Positions 1 to 8,838 of a stretch of DNA of 24,331 nucleotides are shown piece by piece; position 1 is the first letter of the stretch; every line of letters starts with the position of its first letter. Source of the stretch: CAYWMP01 sp964459445. Its GTDB lineage: Bacteria > Desulfobacterota > DSM-4660 > Desulfatiglandales > HGW-15. The DNA lies in contig CAYWMP010000086.1 of the NCBI GenBank assembly GCA_964459445.1, positions 1 to 24,331 on the forward strand. The letters are read 5' to 3'. The notes under the pieces were generated by a model. It had not been told where the DNA came from, made no database searches, and saw only the letters and a list, made by a program, of their open reading frames with translations. Made by a program: the position numbers and the translations under genes.

Positions 1-63
1 TTAGGGAAAACCAAATTACCATGTTTTAGGAGGAGGCCTTAAATAGTATCAAGGTACTCGTAT

Positions 64-93
64 CTGACTAAGCAACGCTGGAGTCAGTTTTTT
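64..93 (+). terminator. Weak intrinsic terminator for a gene left of the window
   Basis: A 6-bp stem (CTGACT at 64-69, AGTCAG at 82-87) with a small inner AGC/GCT stem is followed directly by six T. The orientation suits a plus-strand transcript entering from the left. The stem is only half GC, so strength is uncertain. No coding region on the plus strand is recognisable before it inside the window. Confidence 0.45.
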
Positions 94-100
94 GATCAAA

Positions 101-120
101 CTGGCCGCTTAGGCGGCCAG
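101..120. repeat. Perfect 8-bp inverted repeat with 4-base loop
   Basis: CTGGCCGC at 101-108 pairs with GCGGCCAG at 113-120 around the loop TTAG. No T-run follows on either strand, so it is not a standard terminator. It could be a backup hairpin, a protein site or a dispersed repeat unit. Confidence 0.5.
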
Positions 121-288
121 AGGCGGCGCTGAACCCTGAACCTATTGGACGAGCATCAAAGGTGCGAGAAAGAAGAGTCACAAAACTTCATAATTCGAAA
201 TTTCTTGTTCGATATTCGACATTCATACTCTACTCAAACAAGGTACTTTTATAAGTTGGCGCTTAAGGCCGAAGGACTCATATCACAC
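121..288. other. Intergenic stretch without a convincing gene
   Basis: Low-complexity AT-rich sequence with repeated TTCGA/ATTCGA words at about 195-225. An open frame of 70 codons crosses here, but it runs into the acs terminator, has no ribosome-binding site and resembles no family I know. I do not call a gene. Confidence 0.5.
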
Positions 289-330
289 AAAAAAAAGAAT
301 CTCCCCAATACGCACCTTATGGGGAGATTC
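289..330 (-). terminator. Strong intrinsic terminator of the acs operon
   Basis: Read on the minus strand, an 11-bp perfect stem (arms 320-330 and 297-307, GC-rich at the loop side) with a 12-base loop is followed immediately by eight U (A-run at 289-296). This is a textbook rho-independent terminator, 82 bases past the acsE stop. It marks the end of the acsD-acsA-acsB-acsC-acsE transcript. Confidence 0.9.
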
Positions 331-411
331 CTATATCATAAAAGCCTGCCTCACTAGAGACAGGTCGCATGATCCCTTTTGATCACGCGATTAAGGTAAT
401 AGGCCTTGGAC

Positions 412-1296
412 CTATAATTCCAGCCAGGAATCGGAGAAAAGCGTGTGACCGAGGATTACCCTTGCGGTCTTGACATATTCCTGCATCTCCTTGGAAAGGG
501 AATCCATATCAACACTTTCGCCATCCATGACCTTGTGGATGATCTCCACAACGTCCTGTCTCTCGCCCCTGGCAATGGAAATAAGCGGGTCATCATAGGC
601 ATCGGCAATGCAGGAATACATGCCTTTTCTCTCAAGCATCACCATATAGGTCTGGTTCAGGATGGGCCTGAGATGATCCGGTGGTCCATTGGAAATATTG
701 GACAATCCACAGGTGGATTTGACGCCGGGAAACATGTCCTGAAGCATTTCCTGGAACGCCATGAGGCTCATGAGCTGGGGCTGCTGGATGTTCACGGGCG
801 TCACAATGCCGTCCACAAAGATGTCCTCATTGGGAACACCCGCCTCGTTGGCCGCATAAATGAGTTCCGCCGCAAGGGCGCCCCTCTCATTTTCATCTCT
901 CGGCAACCCCTCCGGACCCCACATCAGGGCGATCATGTTTGCCTGATACTTGACCGCCAAGGGGATCATCTTCTCATATCGTTCGGGTCGTGCCATGATG
1001 GAATTAATAATGGCCTTACCCTTGTGGATCGCCAGACCGGCCTCCATGGCCTCGATATTGGAGGTATCAAGACACAGTGGGATTTCATCCCCGATTTCTT
1101 CCTGCACGGTCTTTACCACAAATTCCATCAACTCCGGCCCACCCTTTCGCGCAGGGCCCAGGTTGATATCGATCCAGTCCATGCCTTTCTCTTTTTGCTT
1201 TTTTGCCTCTTCGGCAAGGGGGCCCGGATCTTTCTCCTTGAAGGCCTTCCCGATCACCGTGTTGATGACGTTTAAGTTCTCTCCTATCAATAACAT
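412..1296 (-). CDS. acsE: 5-methyltetrahydrofolate:corrinoid/iron-sulfur protein methyltransferase
   Basis: This cytoplasmic enzyme (MeTr) moves the methyl group of methyl-tetrahydrofolate onto the cobalt of the corrinoid iron-sulfur protein, joining the methyl and carbonyl branches of the Wood-Ljungdahl pathway. The 294 residues form one pterin-binding TIM-barrel domain. Family motifs are visible: an N-terminal IGENLN segment, DINLGPARK, PLCLDTSN, INSI and GLSNISNG. The frame also opens at a TTG two codons upstream, but GGGAG at 1305-1309 lies 8 bases before the ATG at 1296 and only 2 before the TTG, so I chose the ATG. It is slightly longer than the roughly 262-residue Moorella enzyme, mostly at the C-terminus. 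It is the last gene of the acs operon, 21 bases after acsC and followed by a strong terminator. A methyltransferase for another corrinoid protein is the alternative, but the location argues for AcsE. Confidence 0.93.
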   Translation of the reverse strand: MLLIGENLNVINTVIGKAFKEKDPGPLAEEAKKQKEKGMDWIDINLGPARKGGPELMEFVVKTVQEEIGDEIPLCLDTSNIEAMEAGLAIHKGKAIINSIMARPERYEKMIPLAVKYQANMIALMWGPEGLPRDENERGALAAELIYAANEAGVPNEDIFVDGIVTPVNIQQPQLMSLMAFQEMLQDMFPGVKSTCGLSNISNGPPDHLRPILNQTYMVMLERKGMYSCIADAYDDPLISIARGERQDVVEIIHKVMDGESVDMDSLSKEMQEYVKTARVILGHTLFSDSWLEL

Positions 1297-1317
1297 TGGC
1301 AATACTCCCTTCTGGTT

Positions 1318-2664
1318 CTACTTACCGAATTCCTTCAGGAACTTGGGGATCAAAGAGGCATCTCTAGGACCGATGAGCACCTCCCAATCCGGCAGCTCTT
1401 CCTCCATTTCACCGCTAATGGATGCGGAATATCCGGGGATGATGACTTTCTTGTGCGAAATCTTGTCTGCAATCCCGGATTTTTTTACGTACATGCCGAC
1501 CATGTCACCCGAGAATTTCCCCGCGGCCCAGGCAGTCATCACCGAAAGGCCTTCCGTATCCATGATGAGGAGCCAACTGGGCACCCTGCTGCCCTCTATT
1601 TCGCCGCTCACGATAAAATAGGTTAGGGAGAAGTTGGTGGTGACCAATACCGGAGAATTCTCGTCGGGTCCGCCGATCTCATAAATGCCCTGTGTGACCG
1701 TCATCGGGCGTTGAGGATCGGTGAATATGTTCAGTCTTTCGAGCAACAGAGGAAAGATGCTGTCTCCCTGAAAATCGGACATGACCACGATGCCCGCGTA
1801 TTTGGCGACCAGCATGGATGCAATAAGTGTCTCCGCATCAATATTTGAAGCCATCTCACAGGGAAAAGTGATCGTCGGAAATCCGAGTAAACGGTTACTG
1901 GTCTTCAAAGGGGCCCGGCGGATCGACACCTGATCCTCGAAGACCTGCTTGATCTCGCGAGACCCGGAATCCAGAACGATATCTTTGAGGCCCATAGCGG
2001 TCAATTTGTCGCTTAGGGCGATGAGGTCATCCATGTTGTCCGCTTTGACTGCGAGAGGAAGCCCTGTTTCCTTGGCCAGATTGCCCATGTCCTCCGCGTT
2101 TTCGGCGGTCGCGGCATAGAGCAACGGCTTTTTAAAGGCACAGGATTCGGCTGCCCCTTTCATGGCCTCGACATTCTCACTCATGAGAATCAGACCGAAT
2201 TCGCTCTCTTCCGCAATCTTCTTGGCAGCCGATTGAAATGCCGCTCCATCCCCATTGGCATCTTTCAGGGCAACCAATTCCGGTCTCAGATTCAATCCAA
2301 CCCGTTCGTATTGAAGGGCATTCCATGCCTTCAACTTTTCATCCAAGGCCTCGGAATCTAAATCCGAAGAAACCATCGCAGCCAAACCGGTGGGGTTGTA
2401 AAAAGTCTTTTCATGTCTAAACAAGACCGTTTCTCCACCGACCTTAAGGGCCCTCGTTCCTGCGCCCAAGGCAACCGGCCTGATAGGCGGCGCCGACGCT
2501 TCGGCCAGCTGTTCCTTGGCCTCATCCGACACGTAGGGGCAGGAATCCAATTCGGCCTTGCCGGAGGCCAGATTCATGGCAAAGGCCAGGCAGGTGGGAA
2601 CCCCGCACTCGCCGCAGTTTGTCTTTGGCAGCAACTTAAAGATCTGAATTCCAGTAAGTCCCAT
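1318..2664 (-). CDS. acsC: Corrinoid/iron-sulfur protein large subunit (CODH/ACS gamma)
   Basis: This subunit carries the corrinoid that accepts the methyl group from AcsE and hands it to the A-cluster of AcsB, working as a heterodimer with AcsD. The 448 residues match the family length (about 446 in Moorella). An N-terminal [4Fe-4S] domain has Cys17, Cys20, Cys25 and Cys42 in the usual C-x2-C-x4-C-x16-C spacing. A TIM barrel follows, then a C-terminal cobamide-binding region rich in Gly and Ser (about 310-448). GGAG lies 6 bases before the ATG. The gene sits between acsB (115-base gap with a hairpin) and acsE. No defect is seen. Confidence 0.95.
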   Translation of the reverse strand: MGLTGIQIFKLLPKTNCGECGVPTCLAFAMNLASGKAELDSCPYVSDEAKEQLAEASAPPIRPVALGAGTRALKVGGETVLFRHEKTFYNPTGLAAMVSSDLDSEALDEKLKAWNALQYERVGLNLRPELVALKDANGDGAAFQSAAKKIAEESEFGLILMSENVEAMKGAAESCAFKKPLLYAATAENAEDMGNLAKETGLPLAVKADNMDDLIALSDKLTAMGLKDIVLDSGSREIKQVFEDQVSIRRAPLKTSNRLLGFPTITFPCEMASNIDAETLIASMLVAKYAGIVVMSDFQGDSIFPLLLERLNIFTDPQRPMTVTQGIYEIGGPDENSPVLVTTNFSLTYFIVSGEIEGSRVPSWLLIMDTEGLSVMTAWAAGKFSGDMVGMYVKKSGIADKISHKKVIIPGYSASISGEMEEELPDWEVLIGPRDASLIPKFLKEFGK

Positions 2665-2745
2665 TTTCTTCTCCTATAGTGTTAGCGTTAGGTTTGAGGT
2701 CAAAGGCAAAAACCAATAGACCTCCAGCCTCAAGGCCCACATCAT

Positions 2746-2770
2746 TTAGAGGCGATCCTCCGACCTCTAA
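2746..2770. other. Hairpin in the acsB-acsC gap
   Basis: TTAGAGG at 2746-2752 pairs with CCTCTAA at 2764-2770 around an 11-base loop. There is no T-run, so termination is unlikely. It lies in the longest gap inside the acs operon and may act in mRNA processing or stability, which would let acsB and acsC levels differ. The role is inferred from position only. Confidence 0.4.
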
Positions 2771-2779
2771 CATCGTGTT

Positions 2780-4996
2780 TTAGCCTACGATCGAGTCCAT
2801 CTTCAGGGCGGGGTGATCCTTTTCCTTGAGAAAGGGGAGGATCTCTTCCTCGGTAAGGCCCACGGTCTCGTCGGCAATCCTGTCGATAAGATCGGGGATG
2901 CCCAGTTCCTCGCCTCGTTTTTCCAGACGCTCCCTGATCTCTTCCTTCAGGGATTTGGGCATCCAGACCATACGAAGGAGTCCACCGTCCCCGCTGATAA
3001 ACTTTCCCTGGGTGATGTTGTATTTGGAATGACCCACAAACCCGGGGGAGGACTGACCTCCGCCCATGACACCGGCCAGGGTCGTAAATTTCATGCCGCA
3101 GGGCGTTTCCCCGGTATAGTCCCTGTGGACCGTCATCACACCGTTACTCCCCGGCAGCACCGCCGCAATACACTCGCAACAACCGCAGGTGGTCATGGGA
3201 TCGATAACCATGCTGTAGAAGTTGTAGTGATCGATACTCTGACGAGAGGCCTTGTAGACGAAATCATTGACGCCCTGGAACTGGCCCAACTTATCATCGA
3301 GGCACTCTCCCTTTTCGACCGGCTGGTTCGGGCCCGTAGGATTTATTTCAAAGGAGGCCTTGCAGTCCATCCAGTTGTAGGCCCCGCAGAGGCCCGTTCG
3401 CTCGGGGCTCACCACGCACACGTGGCTGGGTGCAAAGGACTGGCACAGGGTGCAAGAGTAAAAGGTCTCTACGCTCTCATCGGTCATCTTCTCCACGCGA
3501 TCATCCCTGCTCTTGTACTCGCCCCTGGCCCTCTTGGTAAGAGCATTCACGTCCTTCTTTTCGGTATAGAGGGTCACCTGGACCTTGTCCAGGATGTTGC
3601 CGAAGTCCTGATGGAGTTTTGCATGGAGAATGGTGCCGATATCCTTCAGGGTGAAGCCCTTATCTACAGCCGGTTCGCCGACCCTGATCCACGCAATGTC
3701 TCTCTGCCCGATGTGCATGATGCCCTGGGCATAGTTGATCAAGTGATGGATCTGTCTCTCCAGAATGGGCTCAAAGTCGACCTGCATCTGGCGTCCTGCG
3801 ACCTGCACATAGATGCCCAAGGGCGAACGGTCGCCTTTCTTGGCATCGGTCACATCCGGTCCGATCAATTCCACCTTGCCGTCCTCGATATCGTTCATCT
3901 CCGCCATCTTGCAGAGCTCGGTACACTGGGTCTTGCCGCCGCCCATCTCGAGATAAAGATCATCCTTTCTGACGCGCTCGCCCTCAAAGGCCGGGCCGTA
4001 GGCCATGGGAATATCGATTTCCGCGATGGTGACCTTTAGCCCGCGAATCTCGATGGATTTTTGGCATATTTCCTCGTGTTCCACGTTGGCTACCACATGC
4101 TCGTAGGTACAGATACCGGTGGGCAGGATCTCCGGGATATCCGTATCCGCGAGGGTCGGGAAACCCCAGTTGATGGCCCCGGCCGCGTTGGCGGCCCATT
4201 CCGCGTTTACATCGCCCAGGGCATTGACAAAGGCGAAGATGCGGTCCTTCTGGTAGGCCAACATCCTTTTGTAATCTCCAGGCTCAATCCCGCCAAAGGC
4301 CATGCCGGCCCGGTTCGCGAACCCGAGGGCAAAGACCGCCGCCGAGATATCCGGGCCAAAGGGCACCAGACGGGTATTCCAGCCGATCTGGACATTCTCC
4401 TCGATAAGCTGCTCCGTGAAACTGGTGCCGTTCTGGTTGGCGGCCATGAATACGTAGATGGTCTTGAGCTGATACTCCTCGGCGATCTTTTTGGCGGTAG
4501 CCGAGTCAGGAGCAGCCCCGACGATGGCCGCAAAACCCGGTGCGGTGCCGTCCACAAACTCTACGCCCCGCTTTCTCATGATGGCGTCATCAGCAGCGCC
4601 CAGCCAGATCTTCCCGTTATCGATATCCGGGTCTTCCACTTCGGGCTGGTAGAAGTCGGGGTCGTCCACATACCGAATGGCCTCCACGATCTCCTCGGCA
4701 AAAAGGGCCGCCATGCCTGCGTCCAATAGGGGTCCCAGATAGGGGAGGTGACAGTCCTTTTTGACATGGGGGGGTAAAAGCTTCCGGGCGAAATCAAGGG
4801 GCTTTTTGACGGAATCCAGATCCGTCACCTTGATCCCGGTCAATGAATAGATGATGGGCAAAAAATAGGCGGTGTTTGGAAATTCCAGTTTTTGGCTTCC
4901 GCCATAGGTTTCCAGGGCCCTTTTATATTTTCCTTCGGCCTTGGAGACAATGTTGTATGCGCCTTGAATTGCTGCAAATGCGACTAACTTTGACAT
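2780..4996 (-). CDS. acsB: Acetyl-CoA synthase (CODH/ACS beta subunit)
   Basis: AcsB joins CO, the methyl group from the corrinoid protein and CoA into acetyl-CoA at the nickel-containing A-cluster; the reverse reaction splits acetyl-CoA in acetate oxidisers. The 738 residues match the bacterial full-length form, including the N-terminal CODH-contacting domain that archaeal homologues lack. All A-cluster ligands are present: Cys515, Cys518, Cys527 and Cys537, spaced exactly as Cys506/509/518/528 of the Moorella enzyme, and Cys604-Gly605-Cys606 for the distal nickel. GGGAG lies 10 bases before the ATG. It follows acsA after 43 bases, as expected for the alpha2beta2 complex. The direction, acetate synthesis or oxidation, cannot be read from sequence. 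Confidence 0.97.
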   Translation of the reverse strand: MSKLVAFAAIQGAYNIVSKAEGKYKRALETYGGSQKLEFPNTAYFLPIIYSLTGIKVTDLDSVKKPLDFARKLLPPHVKKDCHLPYLGPLLDAGMAALFAEEIVEAIRYVDDPDFYQPEVEDPDIDNGKIWLGAADDAIMRKRGVEFVDGTAPGFAAIVGAAPDSATAKKIAEEYQLKTIYVFMAANQNGTSFTEQLIEENVQIGWNTRLVPFGPDISAAVFALGFANRAGMAFGGIEPGDYKRMLAYQKDRIFAFVNALGDVNAEWAANAAGAINWGFPTLADTDIPEILPTGICTYEHVVANVEHEEICQKSIEIRGLKVTIAEIDIPMAYGPAFEGERVRKDDLYLEMGGGKTQCTELCKMAEMNDIEDGKVELIGPDVTDAKKGDRSPLGIYVQVAGRQMQVDFEPILERQIHHLINYAQGIMHIGQRDIAWIRVGEPAVDKGFTLKDIGTILHAKLHQDFGNILDKVQVTLYTEKKDVNALTKRARGEYKSRDDRVEKMTDESVETFYSCTLCQSFAPSHVCVVSPERTGLCGAYNWMDCKASFEINPTGPNQPVEKGECLDDKLGQFQGVNDFVYKASRQSIDHYNFYSMVIDPMTTCGCCECIAAVLPGSNGVMTVHRDYTGETPCGMKFTTLAGVMGGGQSSPGFVGHSKYNITQGKFISGDGGLLRMVWMPKSLKEEIRERLEKRGEELGIPDLIDRIADETVGLTEEEILPFLKEKDHPALKMDSIVG

Positions 4997-5039
4997 ATTT
5001 TTCTTTCTCCCTTCCTAAGAGGCATATTTTTGTTCTATA

Positions 5040-7088
5040 CTAAGCCGCTTCCATGTCGCGGCGATCCGCCATATCCACGAGTACCCTTTCCCGGGCCTTA
5101 TCGATACCCAATTCTTTTCGCTTCTTGTCAATGTGGGCAATCATCTTGTGGGCATGCTTGATGGGATCGGCTTCCAGATCCCACATACCACCGTAGATGT
5201 TCTCAAGCCCTTTGTACAGGTACTCTTCAAAGACCGGCGCACCGCTGACAGGCAGGGTGACGCCAAAGACTGTATAAACACCCGAGGTGACAAAATAATG
5301 GCCGATACTGATGGCCTTCTCACTCATCCACTCAGGCGCTGACCCTGCAGCCGGCAACTCGCTGATGTCTTTGCCCAGCCCGCCTGCCTTGACCACCTCG
5401 GTTGCGGCCATGAGGATTCGGCTGTTATCCACGCAGGAACCCATGTGAAGGACCGGTGGGATACCCACGGTCTCGCAGACCTCGGCTAAGCCCGGGCCGC
5501 AAAAGACCTGGGCGGATTCGGGTGTCAGGAGTCCAGCCTTTCCGCAGGTGATGGCATTGCATCCCGTGGTCAGCACAATCACATCGTGCTTGATCAACTC
5601 CTTGACGATAATGAGATGGGCCTCGTCATGGACGGTTCGGGCATTATTGCAGCCCACCACGCCGGCAACGCCGCGGATTCGGCCGTTGATGATGTTGTCG
5701 TTCAGCGGGGCGTATGATCCCCTGAAGGTGCCGCCCAGGTGGTAATTGATGGCCTCATAACTAAACCCCGCGATGAGGTCGGATTTGTTATCCGGGATCA
5801 CCACTTCCTTTTCCCTGTTCGGGAAGTTTTCTATCGCGGCTTTTACGATCTTCTTGGCATCTTCGAAGGCGGTGTGTTCGTCGAACTCTATGTGCGTGAC
5901 ATCTCCGGAAGCAATCTTGGCCCTGGGGTTGGTGGTGATGATCTTGGTATGAAAACACTCCGCCACGTTGGCCACGTTCTCCATGATGCACTGGACGTCC
6001 ACCACCATGGCGTCTACCGCGCCGGTTACGATGGCCAGCTCCTGCTGTAAGAAATTACCGGCCAAGGGCACACCGTGGCGCATCAAGATCTCGTTGGCTG
6101 TGCAGCAGATACCGCCGAGCTGAATACCCTTGGCGCCCTTCGACCTGGCCAAGTCGAGCAACTCCGGCATCTCGGAGGCCAGAACGATCATTTCGCTCAG
6201 GAGCGGCTCGTGGCCATGAATAATGATGTTCACATGGTCTTCCTTCATCACGCCCAGGTTGGCCGAGCTCTTGATGGGATAGGGACAACCGAAGAGCACG
6301 TCCTGAAGGTCCGTGGCTATCATGGATCCGCCCCATCCGTCGGCAATAGCGGCACGGGTGCACTGCTCAACTATGTTCTCATAGTCTTGATCCACTCCAA
6401 TATGGGTCCGGTGCATGATTTCCACAGTCTCCCGATCTATGCCCCTGGGAACCACACCCAACTTCTTCCACAGCTCATAACGGGGCTCGGGGGCCCTGTT
6501 GACGGTACACACTTCACCGTTCTGCTGACCCCATTGGGCCAGGGCCTTTTCACCGACATCAACTGCAATCTCATCGATATCCCGGTCCAGGATCTCGCCG
6601 TCTTCTCCCTCTAGGGTAATCTCGACGCCATAGTCGGGCGCAATCTCTAGGAGTTTTTTGGTGTCTTTGATTTTGTAATCCTCTGTCTCTTTCCTGGCGG
6701 CCGCCAGAAACGTCTCGGCCACGCCCCGCCCGTGATCCGAATGGGCCGCGGCGCCTGCCGCAACCATTCGAGCAAAATTTCGTGAGGCAATGGTTTCCGG
6801 GGTCGCCCCGCAGAGGCCTTTGCGGGTATCCTCACCCTCGATCCCGCTTTTGGGGAGGGGAAGCCTGCACGGTCCCTGAGCGCAGTTCTTGCAGCAGGTC
6901 CCCTGTAGGCCAATGTTGCAGGGTTTCATGGTTTGGGCCCTATCGAAAATGGTATCGATTTCCATCTCCCGAGACCTTTCGATCATCTTGACTGTCGCGA
7001 CATCAACCGTTAAATCTTGCGGCTTGGCAGCCTTTTTTTCTTTTGCCTTGGCTGCGGGAGCCGTTTTCTTTACGTCTTCTGTGGTCAT
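5040..7088 (-). CDS. acsA: Anaerobic carbon monoxide dehydrogenase, CODH/ACS catalytic subunit
   Basis: This Ni-Fe-S enzyme interconverts CO2 and CO and passes CO through a tunnel to AcsB. With the chosen start it has 682 residues. Cys57 and Cys65 should bridge cluster D, and Cys66, Cys69, Cys74 and Cys93 fit cluster B. C-cluster segments with the conserved His and Cys are visible in order: GHEPLL, GGICCTAN, VDVQCIMEN, GVVGCNNA, LTTGCNAITCG and MGSCVDN. The frame extends 9 codons upstream to an ATG at 7115, but a strong AGGAGG lies inside that extension, 10 bases before the ATG at 7088, so the shorter form is preferred. Residues 7-24 are Ala/Lys-rich, echoing the AcsD tail. It starts 35 bases after the acsD stop. 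The alternative symbol is cooS; the neighbours show it is the ACS-linked form. Confidence 0.95.
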   Translation of the reverse strand: MTTEDVKKTAPAAKAKEKKAAKPQDLTVDVATVKMIERSREMEIDTIFDRAQTMKPCNIGLQGTCCKNCAQGPCRLPLPKSGIEGEDTRKGLCGATPETIASRNFARMVAAGAAAHSDHGRGVAETFLAAARKETEDYKIKDTKKLLEIAPDYGVEITLEGEDGEILDRDIDEIAVDVGEKALAQWGQQNGEVCTVNRAPEPRYELWKKLGVVPRGIDRETVEIMHRTHIGVDQDYENIVEQCTRAAIADGWGGSMIATDLQDVLFGCPYPIKSSANLGVMKEDHVNIIIHGHEPLLSEMIVLASEMPELLDLARSKGAKGIQLGGICCTANEILMRHGVPLAGNFLQQELAIVTGAVDAMVVDVQCIMENVANVAECFHTKIITTNPRAKIASGDVTHIEFDEHTAFEDAKKIVKAAIENFPNREKEVVIPDNKSDLIAGFSYEAINYHLGGTFRGSYAPLNDNIINGRIRGVAGVVGCNNARTVHDEAHLIIVKELIKHDVIVLTTGCNAITCGKAGLLTPESAQVFCGPGLAEVCETVGIPPVLHMGSCVDNSRILMAATEVVKAGGLGKDISELPAAGSAPEWMSEKAISIGHYFVTSGVYTVFGVTLPVSGAPVFEEYLYKGLENIYGGMWDLEADPIKHAHKMIAHIDKKRKELGIDKARERVLVDMADRRDMEAA

Positions 7089-7091
7089 ATT

Positions 7092-7112
7092 GGAGGTTCC
7101 TCCTTTTTTTTT
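7092..7112 (-). promoter_or_regulatory. acsA ribosome-binding site inside a small inverted repeat, next to an A9 tract
   Basis: On the transcript, nine A are followed by GGAGGAACCTCC, in which the Shine-Dalgarno GGAGG is complementary to the CCTCC just before the start codon. A short hairpin (4-bp stem, GAAC loop) could partly hide the site. Pairing is weak, so regulation is only a suggestion. The site decides the acsA start at 7088. Confidence 0.4.
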
Positions 7113-7123
7113 CATGTAATCTC

Positions 7124-8698
7124 TTAAGCGCGTTTGTGGATGCGATCCAGATTCTGAGACAATCTTTCTACCAGGTCCGGCTGCGCAGAGGCCGCGGTCT
7201 TTTTGACTTCTTCGCCTTCACGCGCCCTTCTCTCCGCCTCAAGCTTTTCCCTTTCAGCGGCTCTTTTTTGTCTTAGGGCCTGAAGCTCATCCTTTTCCTT
7301 GGCTTTGGCATCCGCCTTGGCCTTTTTCTCGGCCTCTGCCTTGGCCTTGGCTTCCTCTTCGGCCTTTTTCTCGGCCTGTTCCTCTGCCTTGGCTTTAGCT
7401 TCTTCATCGGCCTTGGCTTTGGCTTCTGCCTTGGCTTCCTCTTCGGCCTTTTTCTTGGCCTGTTCCTCTGCCTTGATTTTGGCTTCCTCCTCGGTCTTGG
7501 CCTTGGCCTCCACTTTGGCGGCCTCTTCGGACTCGGGCTTTAATTCAACAACCTTTTCTTCGGCCTTGGGTGGGGCCTTGGACTTTTCCTCTTTCTTGGG
7601 CTCCGGCGCCGCCTTTTTCTTGACCTCGGTCGGCTTCGGGGCAGCCTCGGCCTCACCAAAATCCAGGCTTGGCGGCGGAGAAAGGGCTAGGAGATCGGCG
7701 GTTTGGAGATCCAACTTCTTGGAAATTCCCTCGACATCGCTCGCCATACCGCCGTTTATCATCAGGTTAATAAAGGACCGGGTGAGCCGAACGCTTTCGG
7801 GGTGGCGCAGGATGAGGACGTCAGACCCACCCAGCAGATAGCCCACGGCGGCGGTTGTCTCCATCAGGATACCCCGCCTTTCCGGATCTCCTTGGAGGGG
7901 CGCTTCTTCTATGGGCTGGCCCGCCTCCTTGCTTTTCCAGACCTCGTTTCCGACGTTATTGATCATGGGGATCTGGAGCTTGTCGTCTTCCTGAGTCAGG
8001 GCGGCCATTCGAATGCGTTCCATGACGGAGTAGCTATATTCCAAACCATACCCCAAACCGCCCGTGGTGGGATCGATGAGGATCTTGTCGCTCTGGACCC
8101 CGAGGTTTCCTAGCAGGATATTCAGCTGCTTGGCCAGATTCACATCAATGGGCGAAGAGGCCACAATGACCTGTCCATAACCGAGGGCGCTGGCGCCGAC
8201 CCCTTTATGGTTTCCCTCTTCTACAGGTCCCAGGGCTACATTTTTCCCTTCGCAGAGTTCCGCAATTTTCTTTAGGACCTCTTCGTCTTTTTGGTTGTTC
8301 GCCGTTCCCCACATCACAACAGGAACGTCCACCGCATCCGTGACCTTCTTGGCCGTATCAGCGGCTTCATCCGCGCTTCTGTCCATGCCGTTCGGATCCG
8401 TGCTTTTGAGCTGGAGCACAATCAAATCGGCGCCGTATTCATCGACGCATTTCTTTGCCCAGGCATCGGGTGAGGATAGGACATCCTTAAAGGGTTCTAA
8501 GGCTGCTGCCGGCCATTCCTCCGAGGGATCATAGTCCCAAACCTCCATTGCAATCTTGGGCTCGTTGGGCATACCGCCTTCAAAGGTGTGGAAGGGATAT
8601 GATTCCTCGCCGCCCACGGTCACGGCGCCCTTGCCTGTTCCTACGCTTGTTTCCCCTATCTTTCCGGAATAGGGTTGCTTCGGTATTTCAAAAGCCAA
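7124..8698 (-). CDS. acsD: Corrinoid/iron-sulfur protein small subunit with long charged C-terminal tail
   Basis: AcsD is the TIM-barrel partner of AcsC in the corrinoid protein that carries methyl groups between AcsE and AcsB. Residues 1 to about 348 are a standard AcsD (roughly 320 residues in Moorella). The remaining 176 are unusual: a Pro/Lys/Glu linker, then a long Ala/Lys/Glu repeat of the AKAKAEEEAK type predicted to be a single helix or coiled coil, then a short end, PDLVERLSQNLDRIHKRA. The start is a TTG at 8698 with AAGGAGGT 7 bases upstream, giving (M)AFEIPKQPYSG; an upstream TTG at 8725 has no Shine-Dalgarno. It is the first gene after the mapped promoter, ahead of acsA. The core call is secure; what the tail does is unknown. 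Confidence 0.92.
   Translation of the reverse strand: MAFEIPKQPYSGKIGETSVGTGKGAVTVGGEESYPFHTFEGGMPNEPKIAMEVWDYDPSEEWPAAALEPFKDVLSSPDAWAKKCVDEYGADLIVLQLKSTDPNGMDRSADEAADTAKKVTDAVDVPVVMWGTANNQKDEEVLKKIAELCEGKNVALGPVEEGNHKGVGASALGYGQVIVASSPIDVNLAKQLNILLGNLGVQSDKILIDPTTGGLGYGLEYSYSVMERIRMAALTQEDDKLQIPMINNVGNEVWKSKEAGQPIEEAPLQGDPERRGILMETTAAVGYLLGGSDVLILRHPESVRLTRSFINLMINGGMASDVEGISKKLDLQTADLLALSPPPSLDFGEAEAAPKPTEVKKKAAPEPKKEEKSKAPPKAEEKVVELKPESEEAAKVEAKAKTEEEAKIKAEEQAKKKAEEEAKAEAKAKADEEAKAKAEEQAEKKAEEEAKAKAEAEKKAKADAKAKEKDELQALRQKRAAEREKLEAERRAREGEEVKKTAASAQPDLVERLSQNLDRIHKRA
7345..7475 (-). repeat. Tandem 84-bp repeat coding for part of the AcsD tail
   Basis: A 47-bp segment at 7345-7391 recurs at 7429-7475 with one mismatch, an 84-bp (28-codon) period. 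It keeps the reading frame and encodes AEEQA(E/K)KKAEEEAKA-type sequence. Near identity at the DNA level points to recent internal duplication and predicts length variation between strains. Confidence 0.75.
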
Positions 8699-8809
8699 TT
8701 TCCCTACCTCCTTCTTCTTCTGCAATAGCCCTTTTTCGTGCTATTGAAGGTGATTTAAGTTGTTGATATTACAGTTGTTGTGGTTGTGAAAAATATAACA
8801 AAGCATGGC

Positions 8810-8832
8810 AAAAAAATTACCCTTCACAGGGT
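8810..8832 (-). promoter_or_regulatory. Hairpin plus U-run at the predicted start of the acs transcript
   Basis: On the minus strand ACCCT, a GTGA loop and AGGGT are followed by AA and seven T. The 5-bp stem is terminator-like but begins at the predicted +1 of the acs promoter (8839-8867), too early for ordinary attenuation. It may end transcripts coming from cooC, protect the 5' end, or be an operator. Confidence 0.4.
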
Positions 8833-8838
8833 GCCGTA

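Noticed and set aside
145..357. 70-codon plus-strand open frame
   Set aside because: It reads through the acs operon terminator, has no ribosome-binding site and resembles no protein family.
445..1275. 276-codon open frame antisense to acsE
   Set aside because: It mirrors acsE codons on the other strand. The same applies to the long frames opposite acsB, acsA, acsD, gyrB and gyrA.
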